DNA of 64,000 bases. Source: Candidatus Geothrix odensensis (GTDB lineage: Bacteria > Acidobacteriota > Holophagae > Holophagales > Holophagaceae). Of this stretch, positions 9,341 through 16,813 are shown piece after piece. A model generated the notes under the pieces. It was not told the DNA's origin, searched no databases, and worked only from the letters and a program-made list of their open reading frames with translations. The translations under genes and the position numbers were made by a program. Each line of letters starts with the position of its first letter. Position 1 is the first letter of the stretch. Where the stretch lies: NCBI GenBank assembly GCA_016714685.1, contig JADKCH010000004.1:134965-198964 (forward strand). The letters run 5' to 3'.

Positions 9341-10113
9341 ACCAGCCGCTGATCCTCATCGTTGAGGACGAGGAGGCCCTCCGCCGCTTCCTCATCCCCA
9401 CGCTCACCGGCCAGCAGTACCAGGTGCTGAGCGCGTCCACCGCCACCGAGGGCCTGGCCTTGGCCCGCAGCCACAACCCGGATCTGGTCCTGCTCGACTT
9501 GGGCCTGCCCGACCTGGACGGCATGGCGGTGCTGAAGGAGCTGCGGAGCTGGAGCCGGAAGCCCGTGATGATCCTCAGCGCCCGCAACCAGGAGCGCGAC
9601 AAGGTACTGGCCCTCGACCATGGGGCCGACGACTACCTCGCCAAGCCCTTCGGCGCGGGAGAGCTGCTGGCCAGGATCCGGGTGGCGCTGCGCCACACCT
9701 TGCAGCCCGATGTGACCGAGCCGGTAGTCTGCAGCGGGGGACTCCGGGTCGATCTCGAGCGGCGCGAGGTCAGCCTGGAGGGAAGTCCGGTCAAGCTGAC
9801 GGTTCTCGAATACCGCTTGCTGGAGGCCCTGGTGCGCCGCCAGGGAAAGGTGGCCACCCACAGCCAGCTGCTGGCCGAGGTCTGGGGCCCGGGCGGCGAA
9901 GGCAACACCCACTACCTGCGCATCTACATGGCCATGCTCCGCAAGAAGCTGGAGGCGGATCCCACCAGGCCCAGGCACTTCATCACCGAGCCCAACGTGG
10001 GCTACCGGCTGAGCGGCCGTCGGGGGGGGGGGGAAGAAATGAGATTGAAAATGTGGGGGGGGGGGTTGGGGTTTTTGTTTGGGGGGGGGGATCTGGAGGG
10101 CGCCGGGGATTGA
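9337..10113 (+). CDS. KdpE-like response regulator, 3' end corrupted
   Basis: An OmpR/KdpE-type regulator. The receiver domain (1-120) has the acidic pair EDEE, phospho-acceptor Asp in LVLLDLGLPDLDG and the conserved Lys in DDYLAKPFG. A winged-helix DNA-binding domain follows and ends normally at VGYRLSGR, near 10020-10023 and residue 229, where the family normally stops. After that the frame runs through poly-G tracts to 10113, adding about 30 meaningless residues. I regard the native stop as lost in the anomalous sequence that starts at 10022. GTG start overlaps the TGA of the kinase. It probably regulates the target genes of that kinase; targets are unknown. Confidence 0.85.
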   Translation: MNQPLILIVEDEEALRRFLIPTLTGQQYQVLSASTATEGLALARSHNPDLVLLDLGLPDLDGMAVLKELRSWSRKPVMILSARNQERDKVLALDHGADDYLAKPFGAGELLARIRVALRHTLQPDVTEPVVCSGGLRVDLERREVSLEGSPVKLTVLEYRLLEALVRRQGKVATHSQLLAEVWGPGGEGNTHYLRIYMAMLRKKLEADPTRPRHFITEPNVGYRLSGRRGGGEEMRLKMWGGGLGFLFGGGDLEGAGD

Positions 10114-11922
10114 TCGCGGGATCAGGCAATCGGCGTTTTGCGAGCTGCCCATGTCCCGGAACCGAGGGCCCCCACCCCCCGCCACCAACGCCCCCCAAAC
10201 CCACACCCCCCCCAACCACCACCCCAACCGCCACGGCCGGGGCGCCGACCACCAGGGGCCCGGGCGGGGCGGGCCCCCCCGGGGCGGCCGCCCCGGGGCC
10301 CGGCGCCGCCCGCCCCCGCCACCCCCGGGCCCCCCAGCCCCCCGGCGGCCCCCCGGCCCCAGCGGGGGCAAGGGGCACCCGCCCGGACCCCCAACCCCCG
10401 ACCCCCCCGGGCACCCCCGCCCCCCGCCGGGGGGCCGAGGCCCCGGCCCAGGGGGCCCAGGCCCCCCGGGGCCCCGCCCCCCCCCAACAACCCACCCGGG
10501 AAGCCCAGCCCGGCCCCCACCCCCCGGGGCCCCGGGCGCCGGGGGGGGGCCCCCCCCCCCGGGGGCCCCCCGGCCCCCCCCGGCCCCCGGCCCCCCCGCG
10601 GCGGCCCCCCGGCGCGGAGGGCCCCCGCCGCGGGGGGGGCACCGCGGCCGCCCCGCCCCCGCGGCGGGAGGCCACCGCGGGGGGGAGCACAACCGGCCCG
10701 CCCGAAACCCCCGGGGGCCCCCGCCCCCGGGCGCGCCCCCCCCCCGGCCCCCCGGCCGCCCCCCACCCCGCCCCCCCCACGAAGGGGGACCGGGGGGGGG
10801 GGGGGGGCACCGCGGGCCCGGCCCCCCCGAGCCCCCCGGCCCCCCGGGACCCAACCCCCCCCCCGCCCCCCACCCCCCGCACCCCCCCCCCCCCCCCGCC
10901 CCCCCCCCCCCCCCCGCGGCCCGGCCCCCCCCCCGGGCCCGCGGGCCGCCCCCCCCCGGCCCCCCGGGGCCCGCGGCCCCCCCCCGGCCCCCCCCGGGCC
11001 CCCCGGGCCCCCCCCCCCGGCCCCGCGGCCCCCGCCCCCCCCCCCCCCCCCGGGGGGCCCCCGGGCCCCCCACCCCCCGCCCCCCCCCCCCCCCGCCCCC
11101 CCCCCGCCCCCCCGGCCCCCGCCCGCCCCCCCCGGGCCCGGGGGGGGGGCCCGGGCGAACGGACAGGGGGCCAAGGGGCGCCCGGCAACCCCCCGCCGGC
11201 GCGGGACGGCCCCCGCCCCCCCCCCGGGGAGGACAGGGCCACCGCCCCCCACCCCCCGACCGGGAGGGGCGGCGGGGCCCCCCCCCGGCCCCCCGCCCCC
11301 GAAGCCCGCCCGGACCCGGGGCCCCCCCGGACCGGGGGGGGGGGCCCCCCGGCGGGGGGCGAACACCCCCCCCCCGCGGCACGAACCACCCAGCCAACCC
11401 GCCCCCACGGGGAACAGACCCCAAACCCGGGGGCGCCCCCGGGGCCCGCCACCCCCCCCCCCCGGGGGGGGGAAGCCCCCGGGGGGGGGGGGGGAACAGG
11501 GCGGGGGGACCCGCGCGGGGGGCCCCCCCCGCCCCCCCCGCCGGGGGGGGGGGGGAGGGGAAGCGGGGACGGGGAAACCGGGGGGGGGGGGGGGGGGGGG
11601 GGGCGGGGGGGGGGCCGGCCGGGGGCCCCCCGGCCCCCGGGGGCACGCCACCCCCACACCCACCCCCAGGGGCCCCCCACAACCCAACCCGGGGCGGGCC
11701 CCCCCAAAACCCCCCGCCCCCGGGGGGGCCCCCCCCACCCCCCCGGCCCGCGGGGCGGGCGCCCCCCCCCCCCCCGGGCGGGACCCCCCCGCCGCGGGCG
11801 CCCCCCGCGCGGGCCAGGGCACCCCACCCCCAGGCGGGGCGCCCCCAAGCCAAACCAACGCAAGGAAACGCCCAAAAAAAAAAAGCAAAACCCCCCGGGG
11901 GGGGGCCCGCGGGGGGGAGCCC
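10022..11922. other. low-complexity, base-depleted block; probable sequencing/assembly artefact
   Basis: Two base-depleted stretches sit side by side. From 10022 to 10092 there is no C; from 10155 to 11922 (1,768 bases) there is not one T on the plus strand, and almost everything is runs of G and C with scattered A. Because TAA, TAG and TGA, and their reverse complements TTA, CTA and TCA, all contain T, this stretch has no stop codon in any of six frames, which creates long spurious open frames of about 650-940 codons. The only ordinary-looking stretch is about 10093-10154. Both neighbouring genes are damaged at their junction with it. I call no genes here. Confidence 0.9.
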
Positions 11923-12866
11923 TGTCCTCCGCCGAGATCCGCGCCATCCACGACCTGCCGGTGCCGGAGCTGCTCTACCGGGCGGCCACGGCCCACCGGC
12001 AACACTGGAACGCGGAGGAGATCCAGTTCTGCACCCTGGATTCCATCAAGACCGGCGCCTGCCCCGAGGATTGCGCCTACTGCCCCCAGAGCGCCCGCTA
12101 TCAGACCGACTTGAAGGTCGAGCCGCTGAAGGATGTGCAGAAGGTCCTGGCGGGCGCCGCCGAGGCGAAGGCCAACGGCTCCACCCGGTACTGCATGGGT
12201 GCCGCCTGGCGCGAGGTGAAGGACGATGCCAACTTCGAGGCCGTGCTGGACATGGTGGGCGGCGTCTCCCGCATGGGCATGGAGGTCTGCGTCACCCTCG
12301 GCATGCTCAACGAGGACCAGGCCAAACGGCTCAAGGGCGCAGGGTGCCAGGTCTACAACCACAACATCGACTCCAGCCGGGACTTCTACGAGACCATCAT
12401 CCACACCCGCAAGTTCGATGAGCGCCTGGAGACCATCGCGGCCGTGCGCGCCGCGGGGCTGGAAGTATGTTCGGGCGGCATCGTGGGCATGGGCGAGACC
12501 ATCGACCAGCGGATCCACTTCCTCCAGGAGCTGACGGAGCTTGAACCCGCACCAGAGAGCATCCCCATCAACCAGTTCGTGGCCGTGGACGGAACGCCCC
12601 TGGCGAACGTGGATCCCCTGCCCCCGCTGGAGCTGGTGCGCATGATCGCCACGGCCCGCATCCTGTTTCCGAAGAGCCGCATCCGCCTCAGCGCCGGCCG
12701 CACCCAGATGAGCGACGAGTTGCAGGCGCTGTGCTTCTTCGCGGGCGCCAACAGCATCTTCACCGGCGAGAAGCTCCTCACCACCCCCAACCCCGGCGGC
12801 AACCACGACCACTGGCTGCTGAACGCCCTGGGCATGCGGGTGGAAGGCGCCACCGTGAAGGCCTAG
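11919..12866 (+). CDS. bioB: biotin synthase, 5' end missing in corrupted sequence
   Basis: A radical-SAM enzyme that inserts sulfur into dethiobiotin, the last step of biotin synthesis. Recognisable sequence starts at about 11919 (ALSSAEIRAIHDLP) and runs 315 residues to the TAG. Seen: the radical-SAM cluster motif CPEDCAYC, the GSTRYCMGAAWR segment, YNHNIDSS, VCSGGIVGMGE, and the conserved C-terminal RLSAGRTQM and GANSIFTGEKLLTTPNP, so both the 4Fe-4S and auxiliary 2Fe-2S regions are intact. Compared with other BioB proteins only about 5-15 N-terminal residues are lacking. No start codon is possible between 10155 and 11922 because that stretch has no T. The hemerythrin gene starts two bases after the stop. 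Confidence 0.93.
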   Translation, partial: ALSSAEIRAIHDLPVPELLYRAATAHRQHWNAEEIQFCTLDSIKTGACPEDCAYCPQSARYQTDLKVEPLKDVQKVLAGAAEAKANGSTRYCMGAAWREVKDDANFEAVLDMVGGVSRMGMEVCVTLGMLNEDQAKRLKGAGCQVYNHNIDSSRDFYETIIHTRKFDERLETIAAVRAAGLEVCSGGIVGMGETIDQRIHFLQELTELEPAPESIPINQFVAVDGTPLANVDPLPPLELVRMIATARILFPKSRIRLSAGRTQMSDELQALCFFAGANSIFTGEKLLTTPNPGGNHDHWLLNALGMRVEGATVKA

Positions 12867-12868
12867 CC

Positions 12869-13528
12869 ATGCAGCTCATCGAGGACCTGAAGGCCGAACA
12901 CGAGCTCATCGAGCAGGTGGTGGGCTCCCTCCGCACCTTCGTGACGGCCCGCCTGGCGGACCAGGGCGATCCCGAGGATGGGGCCCGATTCCTGGCCTTC
13001 TTCCGCCGCTACGCCGGGGACTTCCACCACGACAAGGAGGAAGTCGTCCTCTTCCGGGCGCTGGTCGAGCGGGCCGAGCTTCCCTTGGACCGTGGCCCCA
13101 TCGCCGCCCTGACCGGCGAGCATCGGCGCATGGGGGGCCTGCTCGATGCCATGGAGGGTCTGCTGGGCTCCCCCCTGTCCGAGACGGATCGAACCCGCCT
13201 GCAGGCCCTCGCGGTGGACTACAGTCACTCGCTTTGGCGCCACATCGATGCCGAGAACTCGGTCCTCTTCCCCGAAGGCCAAGAGCGCCTGCGGCGCTTC
13301 CACGTCCAGGAGCTGCCCTCCCGGGCCATGACCGAGACGGAGGCCGCGGCCCGGGAGGCGGGCCTGGTTCTGATCTCGCGCTACCCGCCCTTCATGGACC
13401 CCGAGGTCCACCGGGGGGATGGCTGCGTGGCCTGTCCCTCCTTCGGCACCACCTGCGATGGCCTCGAGCGGGAGTGGTGGACCGAGCTGGAGTGGGAGGA
13501 CATGTGGGACCGCATGTCCAGCGACTAG
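12869..13528 (+). CDS. hemerythrin HHE-domain protein with cysteine-containing tail
   Basis: 219 residues. The first 150 form a hemerythrin-like four-helix bundle with ligand-type His and Glu residues at EHELIEQ, FHHDKEE, GEHRRM, HSLWRHIDAENSVLFP. Such di-iron proteins bind O2 or NO or act in iron storage and stress defence. The tail is not standard: about residues 180-200 carry GDGCVACPSFGTTCDG with three cysteines, which could bind a metal or form a redox pair, followed by an acidic Trp-rich end (EWWTELEWEDMW). It starts two bases after bioB, so the two genes are probably one transcript; a functional tie (protecting the BioB clusters) is only a guess. Confidence 0.8.
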   Translation: MQLIEDLKAEHELIEQVVGSLRTFVTARLADQGDPEDGARFLAFFRRYAGDFHHDKEEVVLFRALVERAELPLDRGPIAALTGEHRRMGGLLDAMEGLLGSPLSETDRTRLQALAVDYSHSLWRHIDAENSVLFPEGQERLRRFHVQELPSRAMTETEAAAREAGLVLISRYPPFMDPEVHRGDGCVACPSFGTTCDGLEREWWTELEWEDMWDRMSSD

Positions 13529-13698
13529 GCTCCTGAGCGTTCCCCAGCCAAAGCCATCCAGACTCATTCAAGGCCAGCCGCTTCCCGATCCAGGGGATGT
13601 GGGACCAGCCCCTGGGACAGCTTTGCCCATCCAGGGGATCAGTTCCGGAGAACCGGAATGGAAAGCAAGGACAGCCAGAGCGGACCGGGAGGATCCCG

Positions 13699-15474
13699 AT
13701 GCACCTGATCAAAGCCCTCTACCAGGGGGTCGAGAAAACCCTGTTCAACTCCCTGCTGCGCAAGCTCCTCGGCTGCATGGTGCCGATCTACCTCATGCTC
13801 CTCGTCCTGAGCGGGTACACCTTGCAGGTCACGCGGAACCTACGGGCCAGTCTGTCGGCAAGCGGCCAGCTGGACCCCGCCACCCTCGAGCACCTGGCGC
13901 GGACCGAATCCGCAGCCATCGCCATCCCCATCGTGGCCTTGGTCATCGCGGTCGGGGCCTTTCTCATGTTCCACATGTCCGTGGCCCTTCCACTGCGGAA
14001 GATCACCGGAATCATCCAGGGCGGGGACTTCTCGAAGGACATCGACCTCGAAGCGCACGACGAGATCGGCCGGCTGGCCGCCGGCTTCAACCGCTTCGCC
14101 GGCGAGATCCGGGACATCCTGGACAGCTCCAAGCGCCTGGGGCTGTCCATCGCCGTGGGCTCCACCCGCACCACCAAGCTCGCCTCCGACTCCGCCACGG
14201 ATGCCCAGCGCCAGGGGGCCCTTTCGGAACGGATCACCCGGACGAGCCAGGAGGTGGCCGAGGTCGTCGGCAACGTGGCCCAGGTCACGGGACGCATCGC
14301 CGCCTCCACCCTGGAGAACCTCGAAGCCGCCCGGATGACCCGCACCGAGCTGCTGGAGGCGGATGCCTCCATGGCCACGACCCACCGGCGGCTGACCGAA
14401 TTCTCGGAGCTGGTGGTGCGCCTGAACGAGCGCTCGGAGCGCATCATCGATGTCGTCCAGCTGATCGAGGGGGTCTCCGAGCAGACGAAGCTCCTGGCCC
14501 TCAACGCCTCCATCGAGGCGGCCCACGCGGGCGAGGCGGGGAAGGGCTTCGCCGTGGTGGCAGAGGAGGTCCGCAAGCTGTCGGGAAATGTCGGTGAGGC
14601 CGCCGAGGAGATCTCCCGCAACCTGGGCGACATGCTCCAGGAGGTCGAGCTGACTTCCCAGGGCATCCAGGTAATCACCGCGGATTTCCAGGGGACGTCG
14701 GGCATCCTGGGCCGGGCCTCGGAGCACTTCGGCAAGCTGGTGCGCGATTTCGAGGAGAACAGCGCCCAGCTCACGGGCGCCACTTCCGCCGTAGGCAGCA
14801 TCTCCGGCACCAGCGTCGAGATCCACCAGCAGGCCCGGGACATCCAGAGCCTCAGCGTGACGGCCGAGGGGCGCCTCCAGGAGTCCACCCGGTTCTCCGG
14901 CGACATGAACCGCGCCACGGAGCGGCTGCTGGAACTGGTCTCCCGCTTCCGGACCGGCACCGGGGAGCTTGAATCCGTGATCCAGCGGACCTATCGCTGG
15001 CGCGATGCCATGGAGGCCCGGATCCAGGAGCTGGCGGCGCGGGGCGTCGATGTCTTCGACCAGAGCTACCGGCCCGTCCCCGACACGAACCCCCAGAAAT
15101 TCACGACCTCCTACGCCGCCGTCTTCGCCCGGGAGCTCCAGCCCCTCTTCGACGAGGCCCGCCGGGACCTGGGCTCCATCTATTCCGTGGCCCTGGATGT
15201 CAACGGTTACCTGGCCACCCACCACTCGGGCGTGTCCGAGCCCATGACCGGTGATCCCCAGGTGGATGTCCTGAAGAGCCGCCACCAGCGGATCTACTTC
15301 ACCGTGGAAACAGAGAAGCGGCGGGCCCGCAACACCGAGGCCTTCCTCTTCCAGACCTACATGCGCGACACCGGGGAGATCCTCAACGACCTGGCCCTCC
15401 CCATCCGCATCGGCGGCCGGCACTGGGGGGCCATGGTCAATGGCTTCAACCCCGAGCGCTTCCTTCAGGGCTGA
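13699..15474 (+). CDS. methyl-accepting chemotaxis protein with C-terminal sensory-type domain
   Basis: 591 residues. Two membrane helices (about 20-42 and 74-98) enclose only some 30 periplasmic residues, too few for a normal ligand-binding domain. A HAMP segment follows (PLRKITGIIQGGDFSKD, DEIGRLAAGFNR), then the coiled-coil signalling domain with the conserved hairpin tip EQTKLLALNASIEAAHAG near 262-279. After it, residues about 440-591 form a further globular domain (LDVNGYLATHH, FLFQTYMRDTGEILNDLALPI, RHWGAMVNGF), placed in the cytoplasm and likely the true sensor. Start ATG has GGGAGG upstream; an earlier in-frame start at 13597 lacks one. A TTCCGG/CCGGAA hairpin at 13643-13658 lies in the leader. 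Confidence 0.88.
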   Translation: MHLIKALYQGVEKTLFNSLLRKLLGCMVPIYLMLLVLSGYTLQVTRNLRASLSASGQLDPATLEHLARTESAAIAIPIVALVIAVGAFLMFHMSVALPLRKITGIIQGGDFSKDIDLEAHDEIGRLAAGFNRFAGEIRDILDSSKRLGLSIAVGSTRTTKLASDSATDAQRQGALSERITRTSQEVAEVVGNVAQVTGRIAASTLENLEAARMTRTELLEADASMATTHRRLTEFSELVVRLNERSERIIDVVQLIEGVSEQTKLLALNASIEAAHAGEAGKGFAVVAEEVRKLSGNVGEAAEEISRNLGDMLQEVELTSQGIQVITADFQGTSGILGRASEHFGKLVRDFEENSAQLTGATSAVGSISGTSVEIHQQARDIQSLSVTAEGRLQESTRFSGDMNRATERLLELVSRFRTGTGELESVIQRTYRWRDAMEARIQELAARGVDVFDQSYRPVPDTNPQKFTTSYAAVFARELQPLFDEARRDLGSIYSVALDVNGYLATHHSGVSEPMTGDPQVDVLKSRHQRIYFTVETEKRRARNTEAFLFQTYMRDTGEILNDLALPIRIGGRHWGAMVNGFNPERFLQG

Positions 15475-16211
15475 GACGGGGCCGGCAGTTCCACCACCGC
15501 CCGGATCCCGGACCGGATCCGGCGTTCCGGGTTCTCCACCAGCACCTTCACGCGCACCCGTCCCTCTGCTCCCGCGCAGGGGTCCACGAGGATCACCTCG
15601 CCCTCGGTGGCGAGGGGCTGGTCCGCCAGGGGGAAGGAGACCCGGACCCGGCGCCCCGGCAGCACGGCGGCCAGCTGTCGAGGCTCCACCTCGACCTGGA
15701 CCACCACCTTGCTGAGGTCGAGGATGCGGAAGAGCGGCTGGGCCGTGGAGACGGCCTCACCGGCGTCGTGCGCGCGCATCACCACGATGCCATCCATGGG
15801 GGCGAGGATCGTCCGGAGCCGCACCTGCTCGACTGCCGTCTCGTACTGCAACCGGGCCAGGTCGAGGTCGATGCGGGCTTCCAGAGCCCGGGCCTCGGGG
15901 ATGACCCGGCTCTCGTAGAGCTTCCTGGCCCCCTTGGCCTCGAATTCCCGCCGTTCCAGCAGGACCTTGGCCCGCTGGGCCTCCAGCTCCTCCAGCCTTC
16001 CGTAGAGCAGGGCCAGGGACTGCCCCTCCTTCACGGCCTCGCCCTCCTTCACCTTCATGTCCGTGATGCGGCTCGACACCGGCGCTGCCACCTCCACCTG
16101 GCGGAAGGGCAGGACGAGCCCCTCCACGGGCAGGGCCGCGCGGGCCGGTCCGGAACCAAGGAGCAGGGCCGAAGCGAAGATCAGGGCTGGATTGGACATT
16201 CGGCCACCCAC
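15465..16211 (-). CDS. HlyD-family periplasmic adaptor (efflux membrane-fusion protein)
   Basis: 248 residues with an N-terminal signal sequence ending near ARA. The mature protein has the lipoyl/barrel-sandwich halves typical of membrane-fusion proteins: first half at VEVAAPVSSRITDMKVKEGE, a coiled-coil hairpin rich in Arg, Glu and Leu (about 70-125), second half at RTILAPMDGIVVMRAHDAGE, then a beta-barrel. Such adaptors link an inner-membrane pump to an outer-membrane channel, but no pump gene is adjacent. Two starts are possible: GTG 16211 with AGAGG upstream, or ATG 16199, which gives a tidier signal peptide. The 3' end overlaps the convergent chemoreceptor gene by 10 bases. Confidence 0.8.
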   Translation of the reverse strand: MGGRMSNPALIFASALLLGSGPARAALPVEGLVLPFRQVEVAAPVSSRITDMKVKEGEAVKEGQSLALLYGRLEELEAQRAKVLLERREFEAKGARKLYESRVIPEARALEARIDLDLARLQYETAVEQVRLRTILAPMDGIVVMRAHDAGEAVSTAQPLFRILDLSKVVVQVEVEPRQLAAVLPGRRVRVSFPLADQPLATEGEVILVDPCAGAEGRVRVKVLVENPERRIRSGIRAVVELPAPSQP

Positions 16212-16243
16212 GGGAGACCTCTCATCCTGTCATGCCGGGCGGC

Positions 16244-16603
16244 TCATTTGATCTTGAAGGAGAACTTCCCCTCGTGGCATTCCAGGCATTTCACCACTGG
16301 GGGCTTGTGCTGGCGGTGGCAGTCCGTACAGGTGATGGCGGTGTGGGACTCGGTCCGGGGCGGATCGTGGGGGTTCGGCTTGGCATCCTTTGTCAGGGCC
16401 TTCATGGCCGGGTAGTCGCCGTGGCAGATCATGCAGGCCTCGTCCGGCACGGCCGCCGTGGAGGGCTTCTCCTTCTGGTGGCAGTCATGGCAGCTGACCT
16501 TCGCCTTGGCATGGGGCGCTGGCAGCGGCTTGTCCTCGGCCGCCCGGGCCCCCACAGCCAAGCAGCCCGCCAGTCCCAGTGCCAGGATCCGAACCAGACG
16601 CAT
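16244..16603 (-). CDS. periplasmic tetraheme cytochrome c
   Basis: 119 residues: a signal peptide (MRLVRILALGLAG...ARA) and four heme-binding motifs CHDCH, CMICH, CTDCH and CLECH, with extra histidines that could be distal ligands. The spacing resembles the heme domain of tetraheme flavocytochrome c/fumarate reductase, but no flavin domain follows, so it is a free-standing small electron carrier of that class. In metal-reducing Acidobacteriota such carriers shuttle electrons across the periplasm; the specific partner is unknown. Start ATG at 16603 has GGGAGG at good spacing. It ends 32 bases before the HlyD adaptor start on the same strand and is divergent from valS. Confidence 0.9.
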   Translation of the reverse strand: MRLVRILALGLAGCLAVGARAAEDKPLPAPHAKAKVSCHDCHQKEKPSTAAVPDEACMICHGDYPAMKALTKDAKPNPHDPPRTESHTAITCTDCHRQHKPPVVKCLECHEGKFSFKIK

Positions 16604-16813
16604 ATGTCCTCCCGACCCACCTCCGGGGCGAATGGCGATCATCCTATCGCATTCCAATGGACCCCGGCGTCACCTCTGCGTTCTCGGCCTGGAAGCTCCC
16701 TGCTTCCATGGGTAAACTGGTTCATTGGGTTGACGGCATCCCTCCTGTCCGTCCTCTCGCTCGAGATCGGCCCAGCCGATTTCGAGGTTGTAAGGGCCCA
16801 GACAAGGATGCAC

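Noticed and set aside
10053..12114. Open frames of about 650-940 codons in every reading frame across 10-12 kb
   Set aside because: They exist only because the stretch has no T and so no stop codons on either strand; the translations are Pro/Gly/Ala/Arg strings with no domain.
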